DNA of 61,144 nucleotides from Thalassolituus marinus (GCF_020320395.1 NZ_JAEDAH010000058.1:51549-112692); one strand, 5' to 3'; numbered from the stretch's first letter, positions 31,236 to 39,784 are shown. The notes: generated by a model from the letters alone, not told the origin. Made by a program: numbers and translations.

Positions 31236-32666
31236 TCAGACAACGCCCAGAGCTTTTCGCAGGTGGTCATTGAGGAAACGACCGTCTGGATCAAGTTCGC
31301 GGCGCAGTTTGACGAAGTCATTAAAGCGCTCGTAGCGTGCTGCAAATTCAGGCGCAGCCAGCGTGTGAATCTTGCCCCAGTGCGGACGTCCATCGTATTT
31401 CCAGAAGATTGGCTCAATCGCTGCGAAGTACTTTTTATAGTCCTTGTCATGGAAGTTATGACATGAGATTGAAAAACCATCGCGTTTATAGAAAGGACTC
31501 AGCCATACGTCGTCGCCCTTGATGTAGCGCGCCTCAATCGGGAAGATCACAGGAATCTTCTGCTTTTTAATAGTGTGCAGAATTTCAGCCAGACACTGGG
31601 GTCCCACTTCGGCCGGTACGGTGTATTCCATTTCGTTGAAACGGATATCGCGCAGGTTGCCAAAAATCTCATAAGCCTTGCCGTAGCGGGTTTCCGGCTC
31701 AACGCCACTGGCGCCAAAATTAACCAGCCAGCTGCGCAGGAACGGCATGTAATCGATCAGGTTGGCCAGCATGCGGAAGGCTTCATAAGCGTCGCCGCTT
31801 TCAATCGGAGGCTCATCCGGAATATCCGCCGGATCAATTTTATCGATGGCGATACCGAGCATGTAGTCGCCATGCGGTAGTGCGTACATTTCGTAGTGAC
31901 GGTGCTTGTCACGCAGCTCTTCACAGCGGGCCAGACCTTCCTCTTCGGACATCATCCAGCTGTGTTCTTTCAGATAGTACGCTTGCTCGGTTTTGATACG
32001 TGCTTTAGTGACAACACCCAGAGCTCCGAGGTTATTACGTGCGGCGTTGAACAGATCGCTGTTCATGGTCGGGCTGCACTCAAGCAGCTTGCCACGGGCA
32101 TCAGCCATCTGCAGGCTGATAACCTGGCTGGATAAGGTGCCGAGGTCTTTGCCGGTACCGTGCGTTGAGGTCGCCAGAGCGCCGGCAAACGCCTGAGTAT
32201 CAATATCAGGCATGTTAATCGGTGACATGCCATGCTGCCACAGGCCTTTACTGACCTGAGCCAGACGTGTGCCAGCCCAGACATCGGCTTCCATCGCAGC
32301 GCTGTCGACATTCTCGATACCGCGCAGACGAGCCAGGGACAGCAGAGTCTGATTGGTTGGTACCAGAGCACTGAAGCTGTGGCTGGAGCCCACACAACGG
32401 ATGTTCTGATTGCCGGACTTCAGGATCGCCAGCAGTTCATCGACGTTTTTAGGAATCAGACGCTCGCTCGGCTGGCAGCTCTGGTTACCGGACCAGTTGC
32501 TCCATGGCAGTACGCGCTTGCCATCCTTACCGATGATGCCAGGTTCTGCCTGGGGTTTAACACTGTCGCTGCAGCCAACCGATGTGGTAGTACCTGCTGC
32601 AATCAGGCTGGCGCCGGCCGCTTTCAGCAGACCACGACGATTCATTCGTACTCGATCAATTTTCAC
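31236..32666 (-). CDS. Tat-exported FAD-binding oxidoreductase (aldonolactone oxidase family)
   Basis: A 476-residue flavoprotein of the VAO/PCMH fold: FAD-binding part (CVGSSHSFSALVPTNQTLLS, GALATSTHGTGKDLG) and a C-terminal D-arabinono-1,4-lactone/gulonolactone oxidase-type domain (RPHWGKIHTL, DPDGRFLNDHL). A twin-arginine signal (MNRRGLLKAAGASLIAAG) directs export of the folded protein. GTG at 32666 is preferred as the start: AGGAG sits 8 nt upstream and the cytochrome stop is 2 nt away. ATG at 32645 is the alternative. The cytochrome c5 partner suggests electrons go to cytochrome c rather than O2. Substrate unknown. Confidence 0.87.
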   Translation of the reverse strand: MKIDRVRMNRRGLLKAAGASLIAAGTTTSVGCSDSVKPQAEPGIIGKDGKRVLPWSNWSGNQSCQPSERLIPKNVDELLAILKSGNQNIRCVGSSHSFSALVPTNQTLLSLARLRGIENVDSAAMEADVWAGTRLAQVSKGLWQHGMSPINMPDIDTQAFAGALATSTHGTGKDLGTLSSQVISLQMADARGKLLECSPTMNSDLFNAARNNLGALGVVTKARIKTEQAYYLKEHSWMMSEEEGLARCEELRDKHRHYEMYALPHGDYMLGIAIDKIDPADIPDEPPIESGDAYEAFRMLANLIDYMPFLRSWLVNFGASGVEPETRYGKAYEIFGNLRDIRFNEMEYTVPAEVGPQCLAEILHTIKKQKIPVIFPIEARYIKGDDVWLSPFYKRDGFSISCHNFHDKDYKKYFAAIEPIFWKYDGRPHWGKIHTLAAPEFAARYERFNDFVKLRRELDPDGRFLNDHLRKALGVV

Positions 32667-32668
32667 GC

Positions 32669-32977
32669 TTACTGCTCCTGCGCCATGTAAAGAATGATGT
32701 TTTTCAGGTCTTCTTCGCTGCACTCAGCGCAGGTACCCATCGGCGGCATATTGCCGATGCCATTGATGGCATGGGTTACCAGGGTGTTAATGCCTTTATC
32801 CAGGCGGTCTTCCCACTCGCTGGTGAAGGCCTGAGGCGCGCCGGATGCAGACACGGCATGGCAGGCTGTACAGTAAATATCGTACAGCTCCTGGGTATAG
32901 TCGTCGGTGGCCTGGGCGCCGATGGCTGTCAGTAAGGTCAGCGCTGCCAGAGTGGTTCGGGTGAGCATTGTTATCAT
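32669..32977 (-). CDS. Periplasmic cytochrome c5-like monohaem protein
   Basis: A 102-residue secreted cytochrome: signal peptide (TLAALTLLTAIGAQA), one haem-binding CTACH and the distal Met in NMPPMGTCAECSEEDL; the CAEC pair beside the Met is typical of cytochrome c5. The ATG at 32977 has GGAGGG at good spacing. It precedes the Tat flavoprotein by 2 nt, so the two are translated together and are likely redox partners. Confidence 0.92.
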   Translation of the reverse strand: MITMLTRTTLAALTLLTAIGAQATDDYTQELYDIYCTACHAVSASGAPQAFTSEWEDRLDKGINTLVTHAINGIGNMPPMGTCAECSEEDLKNIILYMAQEQ

Positions 32978-33061
32978 TAGATATCCCTCCGGTACAGGTG
33001 CCAGATTACTCAAATCGGAACGATGGTACAAGTATTGTCCGGAGCCGACAGGAATGTCAGC

Positions 33062-33868
33062 TCAGCGCGGTGCCGCCTGTGGCTGGCTGAGATTGAGCAG
33101 ATAGCGCGATGGGGCAGGTTGTACGCTGGTCATCACTGACCACAAACGCTGCTGAAAAAAGTGGTCTACCCGTTTCAGTTCGATGTTCTGTTGCGCCAGA
33201 GCAGGCAGCTCCTGCTCCAGAAATTCCAGAGTCTGTGCATAAGGATGGCCAATCAGCACCGCATAGCCGCGACGCCTCGCCAGTGTCAGCGCATGTTCAT
33301 ATTGCTTTTTCAGGGCTCCGGCACTGGTATCGTTGTCGAGAAATACATCGCGGGCGAGGGTAGGAATACCCAGCGCTTCGGCTTGCTGTAAGGCGACACT
33401 GGCAGGGCTCGTCAGGCTGTCGATAAAAAACAGTTTTTGCTCGCGTGCGACCTCCATAACCCAGCTCATGGCGTCCGCATTCTGAGTCAGCAGGCTACCG
33501 GTATGATTGTTCAGCCCTTGTACATGGGGAATGGCGCTGAGATTTTCTTTCAGTGTGGCCTGCAGCGTTTGCTGATCCATGGTGGCCAGCATAGCGCCCG
33601 GGCCCAGATTGGTACCCTGATCATTTTCCATCGGCGCGTGCAGCATGATGCCGTGACCGTCCTGCCAGGCTTGCTGTGCCAGTCGGGCTGAGAAGGGGGT
33701 GTGTGGCAGAAAGGCGAGATTTACCGGCGCCGGCAGCGCCAGAGCGCGCTCACCCAGAGCGCGGTTATAGCCAATATCGTCAATGATCAGTAGCAGCTGA
33801 GCTGGCTGTGCCAGCAGAGAGCCTGCCGGTAGCAGTGCCAGCAGGCAGATGAACGCACGCAGAATCAC
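33062..33868 (-). CDS. yibQ: Divergent polysaccharide deacetylase family protein (YibQ)
   Basis: A 268-residue secreted protein with the divergent polysaccharide deacetylase (DUF610) fold. Landmarks: signal peptide ending GSLLA, LLLIIDDIGYNRALGERAL, VNLAFLPHTPFS, HAPMEND, NNHTGSLLT and LIGHPYAQTLEFL. Substrate unproven. It lies 6 bp after ctpA in gpmI-envC-ctpA-yibQ, an order kept in many Gammaproteobacteria, suggesting a role in wall or septum remodelling. Confidence 0.92.
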   Translation of the reverse strand: MILRAFICLLALLPAGSLLAQPAQLLLIIDDIGYNRALGERALALPAPVNLAFLPHTPFSARLAQQAWQDGHGIMLHAPMENDQGTNLGPGAMLATMDQQTLQATLKENLSAIPHVQGLNNHTGSLLTQNADAMSWVMEVAREQKLFFIDSLTSPASVALQQAEALGIPTLARDVFLDNDTSAGALKKQYEHALTLARRRGYAVLIGHPYAQTLEFLEQELPALAQQNIELKRVDHFFQQRLWSVMTSVQPAPSRYLLNLSQPQAAPR

Positions 33869-33874
33869 AGTCGG

Positions 33875-35185
33875 TCAGGACTCCGGGCGCGGGCTGAGAA
33901 TCGACACGCCACGCAACAGGGTGTGGGCTTCATACAGCTGGAAGTCGCGTTTGAGCAATTCAGAAACAATTTCCGGTGCTTTTTCGCTGCCTTCGGTTAC
34001 TTCTTCAGCATCGGTCGGATTACTCAGGTGGCCGGGTAAATCGGCTTCCTTGTAAAAGCGCTGCTCGGAGGACTTTACTTCACTCTGTTCGACCCAGATA
34101 TCCGGACGGATACCCTGTGCCTGAATCGAGCGGCCATTGGGGGTGAAGTAGCGCGCCGTGGTCAGTTTTACTGCGCGGTCTTCGGTAATCGGCAGCACAC
34201 TTTGCACTGAGCCTTTACCAAACGACTGGGTACCAACAATCACGGCCCGCTGATGGTCCTGCAGTGCTCCGGCAACAATTTCCGAGGCAGAGGCGGAGCC
34301 GCCGTTAATCAGTACGACTGTCGGGATGCTGCCTGCCGGTGTGTGCTGAGTGGCTGAGTAGCTCAGTTCGGCATTCGGGTTGCGGCCTTTGGTGTACACG
34401 ATCAGGCCCTGACTGATAAAGCTGTCGACCACTTCAACGGCGGCATCCAGCACACCGCCCGGGTTGTTACGCAGGTCGAGAATAACGCCGTTCAGTTTGC
34501 CCTGGCTCTGCCAGTCTTCGATGGCTTGTGCCAGCTCGCCGCCGGTATTTTCCTGGAACTGAGTAATACGTACGTAGCCAATATCGCCGTTCATTTTCTC
34601 GGTGCGTACACTGGCGACTTTGATCTCGGCCCGGGTCAGGGTAAAGGTCAGCAGTTCTTTTTCGTTTTTACGGCGGACTTCCAGAGTAATGTCAGTACCC
34701 GGTTCACCGCGCATTCTTTCCACGGCGTCATTCAGGCTCATCCCCATGACGGCTTCACCATCCAGGCTGACGATCAGATCACCGGCTTTGATACCAGCCT
34801 TCTGCGCTGGTGTTTCATCGATCGGGGTTACCACCAGAATCAGACCATCCTGCTGACCGACTTCAATACCCAGTCCACCAAACTTACCCGTGGTGTTTTC
34901 CTGCAGATCAGAAAAATCTTCCGGTTGCAGATAAGCGGAGTGCGGGTCGAGGGAGGTCAGCATGCCGTCGATGGCGTACTGCAGCAGCGTGGTATCGTCG
35001 ATTTCCTCGACGTAGGACGTGCGGATGCGCTCGAAAATTTCGGTGAAATTCCGTAGCTCCTGCAATGGCAGCTGGCCATTGAGCGGGTCTTTGCTGCCGC
35101 TGGCTTCGTCGGCGAAAGACGGTAAGGCGATTAATGCACTGGCAGTAATCAGTGGCAGGATCAGGCGTTTGGCTGTGTTGAGCAT
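33875..35185 (-). CDS. ctpA: Carboxy-terminal processing protease CtpA (S41)
   Basis: A 436-residue periplasmic serine protease: signal peptide (ends PSFA), PDZ domain (GGLGIEVGQQDGLILVV... AGIKAGDLIVSLDG) and the S41 core with the Ser/Lys dyad in GGSASASEIVAGAL and SFGKGSVQ. In Pseudomonas CtpA with the adaptor LbcA degrades peptidoglycan hydrolases. It sits directly downstream of envC, an activator of such hydrolases. Confidence 0.94.
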   Translation of the reverse strand: MLNTAKRLILPLITASALIALPSFADEASGSKDPLNGQLPLQELRNFTEIFERIRTSYVEEIDDTTLLQYAIDGMLTSLDPHSAYLQPEDFSDLQENTTGKFGGLGIEVGQQDGLILVVTPIDETPAQKAGIKAGDLIVSLDGEAVMGMSLNDAVERMRGEPGTDITLEVRRKNEKELLTFTLTRAEIKVASVRTEKMNGDIGYVRITQFQENTGGELAQAIEDWQSQGKLNGVILDLRNNPGGVLDAAVEVVDSFISQGLIVYTKGRNPNAELSYSATQHTPAGSIPTVVLINGGSASASEIVAGALQDHQRAVIVGTQSFGKGSVQSVLPITEDRAVKLTTARYFTPNGRSIQAQGIRPDIWVEQSEVKSSEQRFYKEADLPGHLSNPTDAEEVTEGSEKAPEIVSELLKRDFQLYEAHTLLRGVSILSPRPES

Positions 35186-35248
35186 GCGTAACTTAACCTT
35201 ACTTATTATCAGAGCCAGAGACGATTGCTGCTAAGAATGGCACAAAAG

Positions 35249-36373
35249 TCACCGTTTCAGCCACACCGCAGGATCCTGTGGCTGACCTTTATAGCGAATT
35301 TCAAAGTAAAGACCGCTATCGCTCAGGCCTCCACTGCGACCTGCGGTGGCAATAATATCGCCCTGATTCACCCACGAACCCACTGCGCGCTGCAATGTCT
35401 GGTTGTGAGCATACAGTGTCAGATAGCCCTGGCCATGGTCGATGATGCTGAGTAAACCAAAGCCACGCAGCCAGTCGGAATAGACGATGCGGCCATGATG
35501 AACGGCATGGACTGGTTCTCCTTCATCCGCCCGGATCATCCAGCCTTCCCAGCGCGACGGACCATCTGCCTGGCGGCTGCCAAACGCGTGAGAGATACGG
35601 CCATTCAGAGGGCGTGGCAGTTTGCCTTTTAATGCTGTAATCGGGCGGGCATCGTTGCGGCGTGGACTGTTGATCAACAGGGTCTGAACTTCGCTGACCA
35701 GCGACTCCAGGCGCTTACGATCGGCCTGTTTCTGCACCAGACGTTTCTGGCTGTTCTGCATTTCACCGGACAGTTTGGCCAGCAGGGCTTGCTGCTCCTG
35801 CTTACGCTTTGCCAGGTTGCGGTTGGCCGCCAGTAGTTTCTGTTCGGTATGCTGCAGTGCCTGTTCCTGCTGCACGATCAACTCGGCAACCTGATCAAGG
35901 CGGGTCAGTTCCGCAATAATCTGCTGGATATGTTCAATGCGAGCGCTATTGAAATAGTCGTAGTAGCGCAGCATGCGCTGCGCCTGTTGCGGGTCGTCCT
36001 GGTTCAGCAGCAGTTTTACCGGCCCCTGATTACCCAGACGCTGAGCACCGCGCAGCTGTTCGGCCAGATGTGTGCGATGCTTAGTCTGTAATTCGCGGAG
36101 CTGTCCCTGCTCCTGTCTGAGCTTTTTTAGGCGGTCTTTTTCCTCCGCCAGCTGATCGCGGGTGCTGTTGATCTGTTTTGTCAGCTCGGCGATTTCCTCA
36201 TCGGATTTACGCAGAGCGTCATTCAACTGGCTGAACTCATCCTTCGCCTGGTGCAGCCATTGCTCCAGGCGTTGAATTTCAGCCTTCAGTTTATCCAGAT
36301 CCGCCTCGTCATCTGCCTGTACCGGCAGCGCCAGGCTGGCGAGCATCAGCCCGCCCAGCAGCCATGCTTTCAT
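35249..36373 (-). CDS. envC: Murein hydrolase activator EnvC
   Basis: A 374-residue periplasmic protein: signal peptide (LMLASLALPVQA), a long coiled coil (about residues 20-230), and a C-terminal LytM/M23 domain (VHAVHHGRIVYSDWLRGFG, LSIIDHGQGYLTLYAHN). EnvC recruits FtsEX and switches on amidases at the septum; in such activators the catalytic metal site is incomplete, consistent with AVHHG in place of H-x-G-x-D. The ATG at 36373 is two bases past the gpmI stop; an upstream in-frame ATG lies within gpmI. Confidence 0.92.
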   Translation of the reverse strand: MKAWLLGGLMLASLALPVQADDEADLDKLKAEIQRLEQWLHQAKDEFSQLNDALRKSDEEIAELTKQINSTRDQLAEEKDRLKKLRQEQGQLRELQTKHRTHLAEQLRGAQRLGNQGPVKLLLNQDDPQQAQRMLRYYDYFNSARIEHIQQIIAELTRLDQVAELIVQQEQALQHTEQKLLAANRNLAKRKQEQQALLAKLSGEMQNSQKRLVQKQADRKRLESLVSEVQTLLINSPRRNDARPITALKGKLPRPLNGRISHAFGSRQADGPSRWEGWMIRADEGEPVHAVHHGRIVYSDWLRGFGLLSIIDHGQGYLTLYAHNQTLQRAVGSWVNQGDIIATAGRSGGLSDSGLYFEIRYKGQPQDPAVWLKR

Positions 36374-36375
36374 GA

Positions 36376-37920
36376 TCAGTCGTCGTAGCTCACCAGACAT
36401 TCGCCGCTCATTTCAGCAGGCTGTTCAATACCCATCATGCCCAGCAGGGTTGGGGATACGTCGCACAGGCGGCCTTCTTTCAGGCCCACAGCACCTTCGC
36501 GGTCGTGAACGTAGATCAGTTTCACCGGACCTGTGGTGTGCTGAGTCATGGCCTGGCCATTGTCGTCCAGCATCTGCTCGGCGTTGCCGTGGTCGGCGGT
36601 GATCAGACATTCGCCACCGACTTCCAGCAGGGCATCAGTAACGCGCTGCAGGCAGGTGTCGATACATTCAGCGGCTTTAACCGCAGCATCGTATACGCCG
36701 GTGTGGCCAACCATGTCGCCGTTGGCGAAGTTACACACAATCAGGTCGTATTCGCGGTTCTTAATCGCTGCAACCAGTTTGTCGGTCACTTCCGGTGCAC
36801 TCATTTCCGGCTGCATGTCATAGGTCGCAACGTCGGGAGACTTCACCAGAATACGGGTTTCACCGTCGTATTCTGCTTCGCGACCACCGGAGAAGAAGAA
36901 GGTCACGTGAGCGTATTTTTCAGTTTCGGCGATACGCAGCTGTTTCAGTCCGAGGTTGGATACGTACTCACCGATGCCATTGCTCAGGGTTTCCGGTGGG
37001 AAAGCGCAGTTAGCTTTGATGTCGGCGGCGTATTCGGTGAGCATCACGAAGTCGGACAGTGCCGGACGTGCTGCACGCTCGAAGCCTTTGAAATCATCGC
37101 CTTCGGTAAAGGCACGGGTCAGTTCGCGCGCACGGTCAGGGCGGAAGTTAAAGAAAATAATGCTGTCGTTGTCCTGAATGCGGCCATCAGCGCCGTCAAT
37201 CACGGTTGCTTTAACGAATTCATCGTTTTCATCGCGCTCGTAGGCAGCAGCCAGTGCATTGCTGGCGCTGTCGGCGGTGAACTCGCCTTTTGCCAGAGTC
37301 ATGGCATCGTAGCCTGCCTGGACACGGTCCCAGCGGTTGTCGCGATCCATGGAGAAGAAACGACCGATGACGGTGGCAATCTGACCGTTGCCCAGCTCAG
37401 CGAATTTGTCCTCGATCAGTTTGATTGATGGTGCTGCAGAGCGTGGTGGCATATCGCGACCATCAAGAATGGCGTGCACGTAAACGCGTTCTGCGCCGCG
37501 GGCTTTGGCCATCTCCAGCAGAGCGATCAGGTGATCTTCATGGCTGTGTACGCCGCCCGGCGACAGCAGGCCGGTGAAATGAACCGCACCGCCTTTGGCA
37601 ACGGCTGCATCAATGGCATTGACCAGGGCTGCGTTGTTCGCCAGCTCACCATCTTTGATGGTTTTGTTGATGCGGGTGAAGTTCTGATAAACGATGCGGC
37701 CAGCACCGAGGTTCATATGGCCTACTTCAGAATTACCCATCTGGCCATCTGGCAGGCCAACGGCTTCGCCGGAGGTCTTGATCAGAACGTTCGGAAACTC
37801 GTTCAGCAGACGGTCCCAGGTCGGGGTATTAGCGTTGGCAATGGCGTTGTTATCGGTTTCTTCACGATAGCCCCAGCCATCCAGAATGATCAGTGCAGTA
37901 GGTACAGGACGCGATTTCAT
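36376..37920 (-). CDS. gpmI: 2,3-bisphosphoglycerate-independent phosphoglycerate mutase
   Basis: Interconverts 3- and 2-phosphoglycerate in glycolysis and gluconeogenesis using two Mn2+. The 514-residue alkaline-phosphatase-fold protein has [11 protein letters not shown] (metal Asp), the phospho-Ser segment [39 protein letters not shown] and HTTGPV. The ATG at 37920 is preceded by an in-frame TTG one codon earlier. It heads the gpmI-envC-ctpA-yibQ cluster and diverges from the rhodanese-secB pair. Confidence 0.97.
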   Translation of the reverse strand: MKSRPVPTALIILDGWGYREETDNNAIANANTPTWDRLLNEFPNVLIKTSGEAVGLPDGQMGNSEVGHMNLGAGRIVYQNFTRINKTIKDGELANNAALVNAIDAAVAKGGAVHFTGLLSPGGVHSHEDHLIALLEMAKARGAERVYVHAILDGRDMPPRSAAPSIKLIEDKFAELGNGQIATVIGRFFSMDRDNRWDRVQAGYDAMTLAKGEFTADSASNALAAAYERDENDEFVKATVIDGADGRIQDNDSIIFFNFRPDRARELTRAFTEGDDFKGFERAARPALSDFVMLTEYAADIKANCAFPPETLSNGIGEYVSNLGLKQLRIAETEKYAHVTFFFSGGREAEYDGETRILVKSPDVATYDMQPEMSAPEVTDKLVAAIKNREYDLIVCNFANGDMVGHTGVYDAAVKAAECIDTCLQRVTDALLEVGGECLITADHGNAEQMLDDNGQAMTQHTTGPVKLIYVHDREGAVGLKEGRLCDVSPTLLGMMGIEQPAEMSGECLVSYDD

Positions 37921-38174
37921 CAAAACGAACTCAGAATATTGTTACCTTGAGTCGGCCATTGTACCTGTTTTCGGCTACTTTCGTCGCCTCTGGCAGGGAC
38001 TTTGCTGATTGATTTTTACTCACAGGGCGATAGTTGCGGGTAAAAACCATACATCGGCCACTCCGTTCGCTGCCAGATCAGGTTTTAACTGACCTTTTGC
38101 GCCGGGCGGTGGTTCCCTGACCGGGGTGGCGTTATACTCCGGCCTTCTTTTATTTCTGCTGAACCCGGGAAGTT

Positions 38175-38588
38175 ATGGATCGTCTGTTTGAATTCGTAGG
38201 CAATCACTGGTGGCTGGTTGGTATCTGGGGCGCGTTTCTGGGCGCTCTGATGTGGGATAACAGCCGCCGCAGTGGCCAGTCAGTGTCAGCCTCTCAGGCT
38301 ACTCTGATGATCAACAAAGAAAATGCTGTTGTTCTGGATATCCGCGATAAGAAAGACTTCAGCGCCGGCCATCTGGCCAATGCTGTCAATATTCCTTACG
38401 CCAACCTGGCCAACCGTATGGGCGAACTGGATACCTACAAATCCCGTCCGATCATTCTGGTATGTAAAACCGGTCAGACCGTCAGCGTTGCAGGTAAGAT
38501 GCTGCGCGAGAAAGGCTTCAATGCCGTTCGTCTGGCTGGTGGCATGATGGAATGGAATAACCAGAACCTGCCGGTGATCCGCAGCTGA
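38175..38588 (+). CDS. yibN: Membrane-anchored rhodanese-like protein (YibN)
   Basis: A 137-residue protein: one N-terminal transmembrane helix (WWLVGIWGAFLGALMW), then a rhodanese domain (VVLDIRDKKDFSAGHLANAV, ILVCKTGQTVSVAG with the catalytic Cys, GFNAVRLAGGMMEW). YibN in E. coli is membrane-bound and linked to protein translocation. TATACT at 38133-38138 is a likely -10, although the -35 is weak. secB follows 31 bp later; the glutaredoxin gene normally between them is absent. Confidence 0.93.
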   Translation: MDRLFEFVGNHWWLVGIWGAFLGALMWDNSRRSGQSVSASQATLMINKENAVVLDIRDKKDFSAGHLANAVNIPYANLANRMGELDTYKSRPIILVCKTGQTVSVAGKMLREKGFNAVRLAGGMMEWNNQNLPVIRS

Positions 38589-38619
38589 TCACCCCACCCA
38601 ATATTGAAGGACACGTAGA

Positions 38620-39093
38620 ATGGCCGATAATCAACAACCTCAGTTCGCGCTGCAGCGTATTTACATCAAAGACGCGTCGTTTGAAGCGCCGAACTCGCCA
38701 CAGGCATTCACCAAAGAGTGGAAACCAGAAGTTAAGCTGGATCTGAACAGTGGTGCACGCAAACTGGATGACAACCACTACGAAGTGTTTGTAAAAGTAA
38801 CAGTCACCGCGACCAATGCTGACGAAACCGCATTCCTGGTTGAACTGGTTCAGGCTGGTCTGTTCACCATGGCAAACATTCCGGAAGCTCAGATGAAGCC
38901 AATGCTGGGTGCTATGTGCCCGAATATCCTGTTCCCATACCTGCGCGAAAGCATCGACAGCATGGTTGTTAAAGGTGGCTTCCCGGCGCTGATGCTGGCA
39001 CCAATCAACTTTGATGCTCTGTACCAGCAGAAGCTGGCACAGGAAGCTCAGCAGACAGCAGCGGCTGAGACCAGCGAAGAAACCACTCACTGA
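38620..39093 (+). CDS. secB: Protein-export chaperone SecB
   Basis: A tetrameric cytosolic chaperone that keeps preproteins unfolded and hands them to SecA. At 157 residues it is the usual length, with FALQRIYIKDASFEAPNSP, LVELVQAGLFTMANI, and FPYLRESIDSMVVKGGFPAL, and an acidic Ala/Thr tail. AAGGACACG lies upstream of the ATG. Its original terminator (from 39109) has been split by the 627-bp element. Confidence 0.97.
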   Translation: MADNQQPQFALQRIYIKDASFEAPNSPQAFTKEWKPEVKLDLNSGARKLDDNHYEVFVKVTVTATNADETAFLVELVQAGLFTMANIPEAQMKPMLGAMCPNILFPYLRESIDSMVVKGGFPALMLAPINFDALYQQKLAQEAQQTAAAETSEETTH

Positions 39094-39117
39094 GTTGTTT
39101 CCCGCCATAAAAAAGGA

Positions 39118-39127
39118 GCCCCTGGCT
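39118..39127 (+). repeat. Left target-site duplication (GCCCCTGGCT)
   Basis: The 10-bp direct repeat GCCCCTGGCT directly precedes the left terminal inverted repeat of the element. The same ten bases directly follow the right end at 39755-39764. Removing the element and one copy recreates a perfect terminator palindrome with A and T tails. Confidence 0.88.
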
Positions 39128-39142
39128 CACTGCTGTCCCACA

Positions 39143-39352
39143 AATTTTTATTTGAACTTTTGCTAGATATTCCAGGCCCCTTGTCCTCATAGAGGGGCCT
39201 TCCCCCTCTCGCCGGACGGGCTATCTCCCCGCTTCGCGCTGTCCTGGCTCGTTTACCCTTGAAACCTCGATATTTCCTGACCTCGCGCCCCATCGGCCAT
39301 CCATGGCCGGGGCCGCTTGCCCGAGTCCCTTCGGGCAGATCGGAAATATCTA
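39143..39352 (-). ncRNA. Structured RNA-like unit, left copy
   Basis: Read on the reverse strand: GATATTTCC (39350-39342) pairs with GGAAATATC (39277-39269). The stem encloses two hairpins with hexaloops AGGGAC (stem GCCCGA/TCGGGC, 39319-39336) and ATGGAT (stem CGGCC/GGCCG, 39294-39309). Downstream come an ATCGAG box, AAGGGTAAACG, and a G/C-rich hairpin (39191-39209). It has primary-sequence similarity to the right copy (for example ATGGGGCGCGAGG against ATGGGCGCGTGG). Transcription is not shown; the call is from conserved folding only. Confidence 0.4.
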
Positions 39353-39519
39353 CGCTTTCTGCGGCGAGCCCAGAGGCGCTGTGTTAGTTAACCTCACCGC
39401 CTTATTTCAAACGTCACACAGAATCTGAATGTCATGTCTCTGACTGAAATTCAGAGATCGCGTTGTAGTAAAAAGCAGCATAGAGGAAGCCATTCTTTCG
39501 CATCCTGGAGTGCCGAAAT

Positions 39520-39739
39520 GAACGATGATTTTTCCGGTCCGCAGGGCATGGATGCCCGGCGAGCGGACGGCGACAGGGATGTCGCATGGGCGCGTGGCCT
39601 GAAAAATCGAGAGAATGAGGGTAACGCTCCAGAAGCGAAAAGCTGGGGTCGCCCTGCCGGCCAGGGGATAAGTTCCCCTGGGAGGCAGAAGGCATTGCGG
39701 ATTTAAAAGTCGTTTATAGAAAACAGATAGTTTTAAAAC
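39520..39739 (+). ncRNA. Structured RNA-like unit, right copy
   Basis: Forward strand: GATTTTT (39527-39533) pairs with AAAAATC (39602-39608). Inside, GTCCGC/GCGGAC encloses GGGC-ATGGAT-GCCC (39544-39557). It is followed by GCGAC-AGGGAT-GTCGC (39570-39585). Downstream are ATCGAG, AGGGTAACG and the hairpin CCAGGGG/CCCCTGG (39661-39681) within CTGCC/GGCAG. The order of parts equals that of the left copy. The loops match the A-N-GGA rule for CsrA/RsmA binding. Confidence 0.4.
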
Positions 39740-39754
39740 TGTGGGACAGCAGTG

Positions 39755-39764
39755 GCCCCTGGCT
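39755..39764 (+). repeat. Right target-site duplication (GCCCCTGGCT)
   Basis: Second copy of the 10-bp duplication, directly after the right inverted repeat and followed by CC and a T-run (39767-39773), the other half of the original terminator. Confidence 0.88.
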
Positions 39765-39784
39765 CCTTTTTTTATGGTCTGCGT

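Larger units (their letters stand above)
39128..39754. mobile_element. 627-bp non-autonomous element (MITE-like) in the secB/trmL terminator
   Basis: The ends are perfect 15-bp inverted repeats: CACTGCTGTCCCACA at 39128-39142 and its complement at 39740-39754. They are flanked by a 10-bp direct repeat (39118-39127 and 39755-39764). No credible transposase or other protein is encoded; the two open frames of 87-90 codons cover folded RNA-like sequence. The inside is two related structured units in inverted orientation, about 39143-39352 (reverse) and 39520-39739 (forward), around a central spacer. The target was a rho-independent terminator. Family unknown: the duplication length fits several DDE transposases (IS4-like groups, ISAs1), but I cannot assign one. 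Confidence 0.8.

Noticed and set aside
39432-39706. Two overlapping open frames of 87 and 90 codons (one per strand) inside the 627-bp element
   Set aside because: Low-complexity, Gly/Arg/Pro-rich composition over hairpins, no domain, no good ribosome site; the sequence is better explained by RNA or DNA structure.
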